Origin: JAFGUF01 sp040883315
GTDB lineage: Bacteria > Bacillota > Clostridia > Christensenellales > UMGS416
Reading direction: 5' to 3'
Length of the DNA: 64,000 nt
Assembly (NCBI GenBank): GCA_040883315.1
Contig: JBFLKU010000026.1
Span: 59,617 to 123,616, forward strand
Position 1 is the stretch's first letter. Each line of letters opens with the position of its first letter. The position numbers were made by a program, and so were the translations under genes. The notes below the pieces were generated by a model, which was given only the letters and a program-made list of their open reading frames with translations, made no database searches and was not told the DNA's origin. Shown one piece after another: positions 7,297 through 16,205 of the stretch.

Positions 7297-9540
7297 ATGA
7301 ACCTAGACCAACTACTACAAAAGCTTCGCAGCGACCTGCCCTTTATGGAGAACGTAACCCACTGGCGGGAAATACCTGCAAAAGAGGCACAGTATGCACC
7401 CTTTGGAGAATATCTGGACCAGAGGCTGATTTCGGCATGTAAAAAACGAGGCATACAGCAGCTATACACCCACCAAAGAAGTGCTATGGACGCACTGAAC
7501 GATGGCAAAAACATAGTGGTAGTCACACCCACAGCATCCGGCAAAACCCTGTGCTACAATCTGCCTATTTTAAATGAGATACTTAAAAACAGCTCTGCAA
7601 GAGCACTATATCTCTTCCCTACTAAGGCATTGTCGGCAGACCAGGTGAGCGAGCTTTATGAGTTTATAAACCAAGCAGAAATAGATATAAAAACATATAC
7701 ATATGACGGAGACACGCCAGTAGCCGCCAGAAAGGCTGTACGCCAAGCAGGACATATAGTGGTGACAAATCCTGATATGCTGCATTCTGGCATAATGCCC
7801 CACCATACCAAGTGGGTGAAACTATTTGAAAACCTAAAATACATAGTAATAGATGAAGTACACACATACAGAGGCGTTTTTGGATCTCATGTAGCCAATG
7901 TTGTACGCAGGCTAAAGCGAATATTGGATTTCTATGGAGTGAAGGTGCAGTTTATATGCTGCTCCGCCACAATAGCCAATCCCAAAGAGCTGGCGTCCAA
8001 TATTATAGGCGAGGACGTGGAGCTGATAGACAACAACGGCTCACCATCTGGTGAGAAGCACTTTATTTTCTATAATCCACCTGTAGTAAACAAGCAGCTG
8101 GGCATACGAAAAAGCGCAATACTAGAGACCAAAAACATTGCACTTAAACTGCTATATAATGATATATCCACCATAGTCTTTGCCAAGGCTAGGCTGACTG
8201 TGGAAGTGCTGGTAAACTATATAAAAGAGCGTGCACGTGATATTTTGGGCAACGACTCCACCGTACGCGGATACAGAGGCGGGTATCTGCCTACACAGCG
8301 CAGGGAAATAGAGCGAGGCCTGCAAAACGGAACAATACGCACAGTAGTCTCCACCAATGCACTGGAGCTGGGCATAGATATTGGCTCGCTGCAGTCCTGC
8401 ATCATCTGCGGATATCCCGGCACTATAGCCGCCACATGGCAGGAAAGCGGACGTGCCGGCAGGCGAAACGAAACAGCGCTGACAATAATGGTGGCTAATT
8501 CTTCGCCCCTGAGCCAGTTTATAGTTCGCCACCCGGAATACTTTTTCCAGACTCCGCCTGAGCATGGGCTAATAAACCCGAATAACCTATACATTTTAAT
8601 CAGCCATATAAAGTCTGCTGCATTTGAGCTGCCTTTTAAGGACGGCGAAACATACGGCGGCAACGAGATAGACGAGATACTGGAATTTCTGCAGGAGAAT
8701 GCCATACTGCACCATGCAGGCGACACATGGCACTGGGCGACTGATAATTTCCCGTCTAATGATGTATCCCTGCGAAGTGCCAGCGATGAAAACTTCATCA
8801 TCATAGATATATCAGACCCTGCCAAGCACAAAGTAATCGGCGAAATGGACAGATTTGCTGCTCCTATGCTTTTGCACGACGAGGCGGTATATATGCATGA
8901 GGGCAGGCAGTTTCAGGTGGAAAAGCTGGACTTTGAAAACAAAAAGGCGTATGTGCGCTATGTGAACGTAGACTACTACACCGACGCAGACCTTGCCGTC
9001 ACACTGAAAGTGCTGGATGAATTCGACACAGATGAAAGCATGAATCATCACGGGGAAGTAATGGTTTCGTCCCGTGTTACTATGTTTAAAAAAATAAAGC
9101 TGAATACCCACGAAAACCTAGGCTGGGGAAAAGTGCACCTGCCGGAGCTGGAGATGCACACTACATCATTTTGGATGTCCTTTAATGAAAACATAGAGGA
9201 AGGCATCAGCAAGGATGACCTGGAGAGTGCACTTATGGGCGTAAGCAATCTGCTGGCAAATGTTGCACCCATGTATCTAATGTGTGATCCGCAGGATGTG
9301 TCGGTATTGTATCAGGTTCGCTCGCCTTACACCCAGAAGCCTACAATACACATATACGACAACCAGCCGGGAGGAATAGGATTCAGCCAAAAGCTTTTCA
9401 CATTCTCCAACGATTTGCTTCAAAGTGCAAAGAGCATGCTGGAAGACTGCGACTGCCTGGATGGCTGCCCTGCCTGCGTGGGCGTGGATGGCAGCAGCAA
9501 GATAGTCACAAGAGCATTGCTTAACAGAATAATAAAATGA
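7297..9540 (+). CDS. mrfA: DEAD/DEAH-box DNA helicase MrfA with DUF1998 zinc-binding C-terminus
   Basis: 747 residues from ATG 7297, which follows AAGGAA and gives the length of Bacillus subtilis MrfA (YprA); an in-frame ATG at 7261 would add 12 residues. Motif I is TPTASGKT (about residue 80) and motif II is DEVH (about 186). Conserved helicase motifs in the second domain include STNALELGIDIG and QESGRAGRR. The C-terminus carries the DUF1998 cysteines CDCLDGCPACVG. In B. subtilis MrfA and MrfB form an excision repair route for mitomycin C damage that does not need UvrABC. The stop overlaps the next ATG (ATGA), which encodes the MrfB partner. Confidence 0.93.
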   Translation: MNLDQLLQKLRSDLPFMENVTHWREIPAKEAQYAPFGEYLDQRLISACKKRGIQQLYTHQRSAMDALNDGKNIVVVTPTASGKTLCYNLPILNEILKNSSARALYLFPTKALSADQVSELYEFINQAEIDIKTYTYDGDTPVAARKAVRQAGHIVVTNPDMLHSGIMPHHTKWVKLFENLKYIVIDEVHTYRGVFGSHVANVVRRLKRILDFYGVKVQFICCSATIANPKELASNIIGEDVELIDNNGSPSGEKHFIFYNPPVVNKQLGIRKSAILETKNIALKLLYNDISTIVFAKARLTVEVLVNYIKERARDILGNDSTVRGYRGGYLPTQRREIERGLQNGTIRTVVSTNALELGIDIGSLQSCIICGYPGTIAATWQESGRAGRRNETALTIMVANSSPLSQFIVRHPEYFFQTPPEHGLINPNNLYILISHIKSAAFELPFKDGETYGGNEIDEILEFLQENAILHHAGDTWHWATDNFPSNDVSLRSASDENFIIIDISDPAKHKVIGEMDRFAAPMLLHDEAVYMHEGRQFQVEKLDFENKKAYVRYVNVDYYTDADLAVTLKVLDEFDTDESMNHHGEVMVSSRVTMFKKIKLNTHENLGWGKVHLPELEMHTTSFWMSFNENIEEGISKDDLESALMGVSNLLANVAPMYLMCDPQDVSVLYQVRSPYTQKPTIHIYDNQPGGIGFSQKLFTFSNDLLQSAKSMLEDCDCLDGCPACVGVDGSSKIVTRALLNRIIK

Positions 9541-10706
9541 TATCAAACCTACAGCAAAAATTAGCATCTATAAAAAACCAATCTCCAAAGCCTGATGAAA
9601 AACGAGACATATCGGAGCTGGATTTTGCATGCTCGGTTTTCGAGAATACGTATCATATTAGCCGCAAAATAGGCAGAGTCCCCATCAAAAATGTATTTGA
9701 AAAAGATATAAATTCCCTAGTGGATTTATGCATGTGCTCAGCAGAGGAGAAAATAAATCTTGAGGATATTGTATTTTTCGATACAGAGACCACAGGGCTG
9801 GGAACAGGCACATCTACAGCTGCATTTTTGATAGGCACAGGATATTTTCAGGATGAACAATTCATTACCCGCCAGTTTTTGATGAACGATTATCATCAGG
9901 AAAGCAGCATGATAGAGAACCTGAATGAAATACTGGGAAATCATAAAGCAGTAGTATCCTACAACGGCAAGGCATACGACAGCCATATTGTCAATTCCCG
10001 CTCCATACTGAATAGGCTCCCCAGAATGCTGGATGAAAAAATACATCTGGATTTGCTGCATAGTGCACGTCGGCTATATAAACGCCGCCTGCCCAGCTGC
10101 TCCATGAGCAGCATAGAGCAAAACATACTGGGAGTGCACAGAGTGGGCGACATACCCGGCAGCGAGATACCGGAGATATTTTTCAACTATGTGAAATACA
10201 AAGATGACACTATGCTTAAAAAAGTTGTGGAGCACAATCTGCAGGATATCATCAGCATGGTAGCCATATCGGATGTGTTGATGCACGCCTACGAAAGACC
10301 TGCTGACTTGGCACATAGAGATGATATATTTTCCCAAGGTATGATATTTGAAAAATTAAACTTTCCAGATAAAGCAAAACTATGCTATAATGTTTTAGAA
10401 AATTATCCCCCTGCAAAGCTGCAGCTTGCATGCATTGCAAAGAAGGAAGGGGATTTTTATGGTGCAGTTGAGCATTTTGAATATCTCAGCAAAATGCAGC
10501 TATTTGATGCCATCGCAGACATTGAGCTGGCAAAAATATATGAACATGCATTAAAGGACTATGAAAAGGCTCTGTTCCATGCAAAAAAGGCATTGGAAAA
10601 GGCAGGGCTGCAGATGAATGAATCATCATATACTCTGATAGAAGAAATAAAAAAAAGAAAATCAAGATTAGCAGGAAAGCTATCTTTAAACAGGAAGGAA
10701 AACTAA
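9537..10706 (+). CDS. mrfB: DEDD-family exonuclease MrfB (YprB)
   Basis: 389 residues. An RNase H-like 3'-5' exonuclease domain occupies about residues 70-255: FFDTETTGLGTGTS provides the first Asp and Glu, VSYNGKAYDSHIV the next Asp, and VEHNLQDIISM the final Asp. The region after 260 reads as TPR-like helices (AKLCYNVLENYPPAKLQLA, EKALFHAKKALEKAG). Domain order and neighbour match B. subtilis MrfB, the nuclease that works with MrfA. It overlaps mrfA by four bases and the next gene by one base (TAATG), so all three are coupled. Confidence 0.92.
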   Translation: MISNLQQKLASIKNQSPKPDEKRDISELDFACSVFENTYHISRKIGRVPIKNVFEKDINSLVDLCMCSAEEKINLEDIVFFDTETTGLGTGTSTAAFLIGTGYFQDEQFITRQFLMNDYHQESSMIENLNEILGNHKAVVSYNGKAYDSHIVNSRSILNRLPRMLDEKIHLDLLHSARRLYKRRLPSCSMSSIEQNILGVHRVGDIPGSEIPEIFFNYVKYKDDTMLKKVVEHNLQDIISMVAISDVLMHAYERPADLAHRDDIFSQGMIFEKLNFPDKAKLCYNVLENYPPAKLQLACIAKKEGDFYGAVEHFEYLSKMQLFDAIADIELAKIYEHALKDYEKALFHAKKALEKAGLQMNESSYTLIEEIKKRKSRLAGKLSLNRKEN

Positions 10707-11386
10707 TGTCATTTAAAGCAAATTTAACAGGAAATCTAGCATATCAATCCCAAATGAAAGGTGAATTAGACAAAGCGAAGGCTTTATATGAAAGTGCCCT
10801 TGCAGACGGAATGAATAAGCCAAATCTTATAGACGCATATGGCGTTCTGCTGATGAAAATGGGTGAATTCGACCAAGCTATCACAATCTTCGGCAAAGCA
10901 CTGAAATATACACCCGGCGTTAGCACGAGATACCCTATTAGGGTGCACAGAGCTATAGCTTACCTGAAAAAGGGAGATATAGAAACAGCACAAGTAGCAC
11001 TGGAAGATATCCACAAAAGAGAAGAGCTTCAGTCTGTTTATGAAACACTTGGCTATCTATACATAATATCAGATAACGAAAAGGCACGCACTTTCAACGA
11101 AAAGGCAATAAATGCATATCCAGATAGTGCCATAATACTCGACAATATAGGCCAATACTATCTGAAAAAGAATCACCCGGAAATAGCAAAAGAATTCCTA
11201 GAGGAAGCATATGAAATAAACGAAAACATGGTGGACATAAACTACCATCTTGCAGAGGTGGCATACAGCGAAGGCGACATATCAAAAGCAAAAAAATATT
11301 TGCAAAAGGCCAAAGAATGCCCTATCTCTGCCCTAAACGACACACAAGAAAAAGATATAGATGCTTTAATGCAAAAGCTTAACTAA
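10706..11386 (+). CDS. TPR protein coupled to mrfAB
   Basis: 226 residues with about six tetratricopeptide units: GNLAYQSQMKGELDKAKALY, DAYGVLLMKMGEFDQAITIF, HRAIAYLKKGDIETAQVALE, ETLGYLYIISDNEKARTFNE, DNIGQYYLKKNHPEIAKEFL and NYHLAEVAYSEGDISKAKKY. There is no signal peptide or membrane segment, so it is a cytoplasmic scaffold. The start overlaps the mrfB stop by one base and MrfB itself ends in TPR-like helices, so a link to MrfB is plausible but unproven. 17 bases separate it from the glycosyltransferase gene. Confidence 0.88.
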   Translation: MSFKANLTGNLAYQSQMKGELDKAKALYESALADGMNKPNLIDAYGVLLMKMGEFDQAITIFGKALKYTPGVSTRYPIRVHRAIAYLKKGDIETAQVALEDIHKREELQSVYETLGYLYIISDNEKARTFNEKAINAYPDSAIILDNIGQYYLKKNHPEIAKEFLEEAYEINENMVDINYHLAEVAYSEGDISKAKKYLQKAKECPISALNDTQEKDIDALMQKLN

Positions 11387-11403
11387 CACTACAGGGGGAC
11401 ATA

Positions 11404-12591
11404 ATGAGCGAAAAGCAAACCACAGAAGAAAAAGCAGAGAAAAAGTCAAAAAAAACACCGGCTAAAAAGCAAACAGCCGAAAAGACCGCTCCTGCTAAAA
11501 AGGCTGATACCAAGGCTTCACCTGCCAAAAAACAGAAAAATAATAGGATAGTAATCCTACTGCCATCATATAACCCGGATGAAAAGCTAGTGAAGTGCGT
11601 GCAGGATCTGACTGCTGCAGGATTTGAAGACATAGTAGTGGTGGATGACGGCGGCAAAGATGAGTGCCAAAAATATTTTGATGAAATAAGGCCATATGTA
11701 AAGCTAGTGCGCCATGCAGTGAACCAAGGAAAAGGCAGAGCATTGAAAACTGGGCTGAACTATGCAAAGCTGAACTACAAAGACCTGCTGGGAGTGATAG
11801 CAGCAGACGGCGACGGTCAGCACCCTATCCCTGCCATACTAGACTGCAAAGATGCCATGATAAAAAACCCTGACAAGCTGATACTTGGCGTTCGCAAATT
11901 CGGCAAGGGCAAAGTGCCAATTGCTAATTTAATGGGTAATTTAATCACTATAGGTGTTTTCTTGGGATTGACACAAATAAAATTCGGAGATACACAATGC
12001 GGACTGCGAGGCTTTCCTGCATCTGTTATCGACGATATGATTGCCACCCACGGTGAGAGATTTGAATATGAAAACAACATGCTTATAGACGTTCGCAAAA
12101 AAGGTATTGATTTTGTTGAAGTGCCTATGGATGCTGTATATATAGAAGACAACCAAACATCTCACTTTAATAAAGTGACCGATTCAATCACAATCTACAG
12201 CAATATATTAAAGTTTGCTCTTTTGCCTGCATTTGCCGGCATATTGGCATTCATTCTTTCATATGTGCTTTTCATGAATCTGGGCTGCCTAGCATTGATT
12301 AAAATACTTTCATCCTATGCTTCCGGCATTCTTTTTGGCTGGGTTATGCTTTCATTCACATTCAAAAAAGAGAGCTTTTTGGATATGCTGCTGATAGTAT
12401 TATCCACAATAGTATCAACAGGCATATTCTATGGATTGTATATGCTGCTGATAAACTACATAGGTGCATGGTGGCTGGCTGCCGTAGTAGTTGCCCCACT
12501 AAGCTATGCAGTATATTTGAAGGTTAGATACGGAAAAAGCCCCAAAAAGACAAAATACGAGATAACAAGAAGAAAAAATAACGCTGTATAA
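11404..12591 (+). CDS. Family 2 glycosyltransferase (DPM1/GtrA-like fusion) with a basic N-terminal tail
   Basis: 395 residues, start behind AGGGGGACATA. Residues 1-55 are a Lys/Ala/Thr-rich disordered tail (AEKKSKKTPAKKQTAEKTA and similar). Residues 57-225 are a GT-A domain: VILLPSYNPDEKL, VVVDDGGKD, NQGKGRALKTGLNYA and AADGDGQHP, the nucleotide-sugar and metal site seen in dolichol-phosphate mannosyltransferase relatives. Residues about 265-375 contain four membrane helices in the GtrA style. It probably transfers a sugar from a nucleotide to a lipid carrier at the inner face of the membrane. The donor and acceptor cannot be told from sequence. Confidence 0.9.
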   Translation: MSEKQTTEEKAEKKSKKTPAKKQTAEKTAPAKKADTKASPAKKQKNNRIVILLPSYNPDEKLVKCVQDLTAAGFEDIVVVDDGGKDECQKYFDEIRPYVKLVRHAVNQGKGRALKTGLNYAKLNYKDLLGVIAADGDGQHPIPAILDCKDAMIKNPDKLILGVRKFGKGKVPIANLMGNLITIGVFLGLTQIKFGDTQCGLRGFPASVIDDMIATHGERFEYENNMLIDVRKKGIDFVEVPMDAVYIEDNQTSHFNKVTDSITIYSNILKFALLPAFAGILAFILSYVLFMNLGCLALIKILSSYASGILFGWVMLSFTFKKESFLDMLLIVLSTIVSTGIFYGLYMLLINYIGAWWLAAVVVAPLSYAVYLKVRYGKSPKKTKYEITRRKNNAV

Positions 12592-12630
12592 TAGTACAGG
12601 CAACACTTTACATAGACAAGGAAAACAAAA

Positions 12631-13674
12631 ATGAAGAAACCAAATAAATTCATAAAAGTACTTTTGGTTGTGTTTTTGGATTTGCTGCTTCTGGGAGCAT
12701 GCCTTTGCACTTTTGCATACTTCCATCATGTTCGCCCAAAGCCAAGCACATCTGAACCTATAGTGATAGAAAAGCCAATAACCACAGCTGCGCCTGCAGC
12801 CACTCCTGATGCCAACGACCAAACAGATCAGGTGACTACGGAAGAACCTGTGCTGACATGGAAGGAAAAGTTTGCTGACAAGTTTTCATCCGATGGCAGC
12901 ATTACACAAACTGAAAATACATTCATCAGCGAAAACACACATGTTACTATTAGCAGAGTAGAAACCTCTGTAGAAAGAGACTTCAGAGGGCAAAAGGTGG
13001 AATACCCTGTTGTATACTATGTGGCTGATATATATATTACTGATGTGGAACAATTTGCAACTGCATTTCCAAAGGGTGAATATATGCAGAATGCATCAGG
13101 CTCTACGCAAATGCAAATCATCAATAACAACGGTATCATCGGCATAAACGGCGACAACTACGGTTCTCGTCAGTCAGGCCTTGTTATTCGAAACGGCGTG
13201 CTATATAGAGAGAGTTTATTTGAAGGCGACATAATGGTATTGTACTACGATGGCACAATGGAGCCTATATTCTATAACGATGTAAACCTGAATGAAATAG
13301 TAGCAAAAGGACCTTTCCAAGCTTGGTCATTTGGTCCTGTGCTTTTGAAAGACGGTCAGATAGTCACAGACTCTGTGCTGCCTGATTATATCCGCGATGA
13401 TAACCCTCGCACAGCTGTAGGCTACTACGAGCCGGGACACTACTGCATGGTGGTGGTGGAAGGCAGAAGCGACGATTCGCTGGGTGCAGATGTGAATCTT
13501 TTATCCGAAATATTCTATAATCTAGGCTGCGAAAGCGCATACAACCTAGACGGCGGTGCTACATCAGCTATGGTATTTAATGATGAATATGTAAACGAGC
13601 GTGCAGGCGGCGGAAGGCACAGCACAGATACACTGCTGATACTAGACCCTGACTACACAAAGGAGGGCGAATAG
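12631..13674 (+). CDS. Membrane-anchored phosphodiester glycosidase family (NAGPA domain) protein
   Basis: 347 residues. A membrane helix at 9-30 is followed by a Pro/Thr/Ala-rich linker (about 35-75) and then an extracellular NAGPA domain. Domain marks are IGINGDNYGSRQSGLVIRNG, a central RDDNPRTAVGYY and a terminal YNLDGGATSAMVFN with GGGRHSTDTLLIL. Members hydrolyse phosphodiester-linked sugars, for example the uncovering of mannose-6-phosphate in animals; bacterial roles lie in cell-surface or exopolysaccharide metabolism. It follows a lipid-linked glycosyltransferase gene, so acting on the same surface polymer is a reasonable inference. Confidence 0.9.
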   Translation: MKKPNKFIKVLLVVFLDLLLLGACLCTFAYFHHVRPKPSTSEPIVIEKPITTAAPAATPDANDQTDQVTTEEPVLTWKEKFADKFSSDGSITQTENTFISENTHVTISRVETSVERDFRGQKVEYPVVYYVADIYITDVEQFATAFPKGEYMQNASGSTQMQIINNNGIIGINGDNYGSRQSGLVIRNGVLYRESLFEGDIMVLYYDGTMEPIFYNDVNLNEIVAKGPFQAWSFGPVLLKDGQIVTDSVLPDYIRDDNPRTAVGYYEPGHYCMVVVEGRSDDSLGADVNLLSEIFYNLGCESAYNLDGGATSAMVFNDEYVNERAGGGRHSTDTLLILDPDYTKEGE

Positions 13675-13890
13675 ATGAAACTGCATAAGATATTACCTCA
13701 TATAAATCTAGTGCTGGCCGTGATGATGCTGGTGCTGATAGTTGTAAACTCAATAAATCCTATGATGACTTTTCTTAGAGGTGTAGAGTTTGAAACGGCA
13801 CTGAAAGCATTTGTGGCAGTTGGAATTCTTTCCTCCATAGCGGCTATTGCGCACAACGCAAAATGCGAAAAGCAAAAAAGTAAACATTAA
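13675..13890 (+). CDS. Small two-helix membrane protein
   Basis: 71 residues. Hydrophobic helices at about 9-27 and 43-60 and a Lys-rich cytoplasmic tail. The start ATG directly abuts the stop of the glycosidase gene, behind GGAGGGCG. It is the last gene before a strong terminator, so it ends the mrfA operon. No family recognised. Confidence 0.75.
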   Translation: MKLHKILPHINLVLAVMMLVLIVVNSINPMMTFLRGVEFETALKAFVAVGILSSIAAIAHNAKCEKQKSKH

Positions 13891-13892
13891 TT

Positions 13893-13921
13893 AAAAGGCT
13901 GTCGTATGACAGCCTTTTTTA
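13893..13921 (+). terminator. Rho-independent terminator of the mrfAB operon
   Basis: AAAAGGCTGTC, GTAT loop, GACAGCC and a T6 tract: an uninterrupted GC-rich stem directly after the last stop codon. Confidence 0.93.
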
Positions 13922-13982
13922 TATGTATGTAATATGTTTATACTAAACAATGAACTTTCAACCTAAAGTATACTAAAAGATT

Positions 13983-14135
13983 TTAGTTGAACGGGTAATT
14001 TAGTGAATGTAATGACCAAATTATCAGTTCTTCTTCGTCACGGTCGTCTATATCGGCATCCGCAGACCCTCTTTTGCTACCTTTGGCAGTTTCCATTAAG
14101 TATAATGCAGCACTGCTGCCTGTGACTCTTTGCAT
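13983..14135 (-). CDS. Candidate small protein (50 residues)
   Basis: On the minus strand an ATG at 14135 follows GAAAGGATACACT, a good ribosome site at a good distance. It opens a 50-codon frame: MQRVTGSSAALYLMETAKGS, then KRGSADADIDDRDEEELIIW, then SLHSLNYPFN. The protein is soluble with an acidic patch. It lies downstream of the pgi terminator, so it would need its own promoter. A CAGATT-AGGG-AATCTG inverted repeat about 45 bp upstream could be part of that. No family is recognised and expression is unproven. Confidence 0.4.
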   Translation of the reverse strand: MQRVTGSSAALYLMETAKGSKRGSADADIDDRDEEELIIWSLHSLNYPFN

Positions 14136-14272
14136 ATAGTGTATCCTTTCTTTAGTTTTTAGGTTAGATTCAGATTAGGGAATCTGTATTATGTTAAGAT
14201 TGATTAAGTTAGTTATAGGTAACTATCTAACTGTATTGTACTCCTCTTTTTTGGATTTGTCAAATAAAAATA

Positions 14273-14301
14273 TAAAAAAACCTCTCCGTTAAGAGAGGCT
14301 T
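14273..14301 (-). terminator. Rho-independent terminator of pgi
   Basis: Read on the minus strand: AAGCCTCTC, TTAACG loop, GAGAGG and a run of T residues, 20 bases after the pgi stop. Confidence 0.9.
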
Positions 14302-14321
14302 TATGTGTTGTACTAAATCTT

Positions 14322-15794
14322 TTATAAAATATAGCTTTCTTTCTTTGCAGGCCTTGAATCCAGCTCAGCTTTTTTGCTTTCATATCCCGTTTTACCCAGC
14401 AGAGCATATGTGGCATTTTTGCCTGCCTCTACTCCCGGCTGATCAAAGGCATCGATATTCAGAAGCTCTCCGCATACTGCAGTCTGCATCATGAAAAAGT
14501 ACATCAGCTGTCCAATTGTAAACGCATTTACTTCCGGCAGTGTTATTCTTTGATTCAGCTTGCCCTGCATAGTCAGCGCATATTCTGTGGCGTCCAGCTC
14601 ACTTTGTATCAGCTCATTCAGCGTGTGCCCGCCTAGGAATGATACATCCGGAACGTCTTCGCAGCCCTCTGGAATGGTGTACTCTGTTCTATATTTATCT
14701 ACTGCGATAAAGGTAATAACCTTATCAAATGGACCTTCGGCATATAGCTGCACTTGTGAGTGCTGGTCTGTTACGCCCAGCGCCTTTACAGGAGTCTGCC
14801 CCACGTGCACGGGCTTTCCATCCAAAGACATTTTTTTACCAAGGCTCTCTGCCCACAGCTGAGCATGCCAGTCTGCCATGTATTTTAATGAGTCAGCATA
14901 AGGCATCACGACCTGAATATTTTTGTTCTTTTGCTCCATGGCTATATACATCAGAAGCCCTGCCATATGTGATGCATTCTTGTATATGTCCTCTTCTTTT
15001 GTAAGAGAATCCATATATGCTACGCCTGCAAGCAGCTCCTCTATGTCTATGCCGCATACAGCAGCCGGCAGCAGACCAACTGGGCAGATTTCTGAAAATC
15101 TTCCTCCTACTCCATCTGGAATGAAGAATGTCTTTATGCCTTCTGTTTTTGCTATTTTTATTAAATTGCCTTTATTTTGGTCTGTAGTAGCCACCACATT
15201 TTGTGCCCATTTGTCGCCCAGTGCATCCTGCAGCACTTTTGCTGCTATTAGATACTGCGACATAGTCTCGGACGTGCTTCCTGATTTGGATATTACATTA
15301 AAGCATGTCTTTTTCACATCTATTATATCCAGCAGTGCCTGCATTCTCTCTGGGTCTACATTGTCCTCTACGAAAAACTTTGGTGTTTTGCGCTGGCTTT
15401 TTGGCAGGTCATTATAGTGCATATGGTTTAGTGCCTGCTGCAGGGCTATTGGACCCAGTGCAGAGCCACCTATTCCTAGCACAACAAAATTGTCGAATTT
15501 GTCCTGCACCTCTTTTGCATAGTCTAATATATCCTTAACGATTTCATCTTGATTATATGCAAGCTCTGTCCATGCCAAGGAGTATTCAGCTCTTCCCAGC
15601 TTTTTGTCTAGGCTGGCTTTGGCAGCTTTGTATTTTGGCATCATAGCCTCAATATCAGCTTTTGATATTGCGCCTACTTTATCCTGAAATCCATCCGCCT
15701 GAAGCTTTGCATCTATTGACGTGTCCATCAAGTTGTTGAAATCGTAGCGTATCTTCATGCTGCTTTTAAATTTGCTATCCTCGTGTCTTTTCAT
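14322..15794 (-). CDS. pgi: Glucose-6-phosphate isomerase
   Basis: 490 residues. It interconverts glucose-6-phosphate and fructose-6-phosphate in glycolysis. Visible marks are the sugar-phosphate site VVLGIGGSALGPIA (about residue 100), the SIS motif VISKSGSTSET, DGVGGRFSEICPVGLLPA (the active-site glycine/arginine segment) and the conserved VHVGQTPVKALGVTDQHSQ stretch near residue 335 with the catalytic His. The start at 15794 has AGGAGG 13 bases upstream; an internal ATG at 15758 (MKIRYDFNN) is possible but has no site. It is monocistronic, with its own promoter and terminator. Confidence 0.95.
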   Translation of the reverse strand: MKRHEDSKFKSSMKIRYDFNNLMDTSIDAKLQADGFQDKVGAISKADIEAMMPKYKAAKASLDKKLGRAEYSLAWTELAYNQDEIVKDILDYAKEVQDKFDNFVVLGIGGSALGPIALQQALNHMHYNDLPKSQRKTPKFFVEDNVDPERMQALLDIIDVKKTCFNVISKSGSTSETMSQYLIAAKVLQDALGDKWAQNVVATTDQNKGNLIKIAKTEGIKTFFIPDGVGGRFSEICPVGLLPAAVCGIDIEELLAGVAYMDSLTKEEDIYKNASHMAGLLMYIAMEQKNKNIQVVMPYADSLKYMADWHAQLWAESLGKKMSLDGKPVHVGQTPVKALGVTDQHSQVQLYAEGPFDKVITFIAVDKYRTEYTIPEGCEDVPDVSFLGGHTLNELIQSELDATEYALTMQGKLNQRITLPEVNAFTIGQLMYFFMMQTAVCGELLNIDAFDQPGVEAGKNATYALLGKTGYESKKAELDSRPAKKESYIL

Positions 15795-15842
15795 TTATTG
15801 TTTTTATCCTCCTAAAGATTTCCCTTATAATTACTCGGCTAT

Positions 15843-15870
15843 ATTATAGCATACAATTTTATATTGCCAA
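15843..15870 (-). promoter_or_regulatory. Sigma-A promoter of pgi
   Basis: Minus strand TTGGCA and TATAAT separated by 16 bases, about 50 bases upstream of the pgi start. Confidence 0.75.
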
Positions 15871-16101
15871 CAGTAAATGTGCATAAATCAAATCAATAAA
15901 CATATATATTTACTTTTTGTATATAAAAAATTCAAAAACTTTCTTTAGTAAAAATATTGTAAACGATATATTACGATTTTATTACCATTTGTATAGCAGA
16001 AGCCCTCTATTCAGTTAATTTTCTATTAATTATACTATAAAATCACATGGCTTTTCTATGTAAGCATTTGGTAAATTTACATTTAGAACGTTCTGTTTTT
16101 A

Positions 16102-16130
16102 TTGACTGGCTTATAAAAGTGTGGTAGTAT
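16102..16130 (+). promoter_or_regulatory. Sigma-A promoter of the fatty acid operon
   Basis: TTGACT and TAGTAT with a 17-base spacer, 76 bases before the accB start. A perfect palindrome AGAACGTTCT lies just upstream (16085-16094). The rest of the 410-base gap back to pgi (15795-16205) is AT-rich, and I see no other gene or structured RNA in it. Confidence 0.8.
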
Positions 16131-16143
16131 GTCGCTATATTAG

Positions 16144-16156
16144 TTAGCAGTGCTAA
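16144..16156 (+). promoter_or_regulatory. Putative operator over the fatty acid operon transcript start
   Basis: TTAGCA-G-TGCTAA is a perfect 13-base palindrome starting 13 bases after the -10 box, where a bound repressor would block transcription. FapR and FabT are the known lipid regulators in Firmicutes. Position fits FapR; the sequence resembles the FapR box only in its TTAG half, so the factor is not named. No regulator gene is within the operon. Confidence 0.5.
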
Positions 16157-16205
16157 TTAATAAATATTCAGAAAGGAGCATATTACCAAGAAAGGAGTAT
16201 AAAAA

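Noticed and set aside
16085..16094. AGAACGTTCT as a LexA box
   Set aside because: Firmicute LexA sites have four bases between GAAC and GTTC; here the halves touch. Kept only as a note beside the fab promoter.
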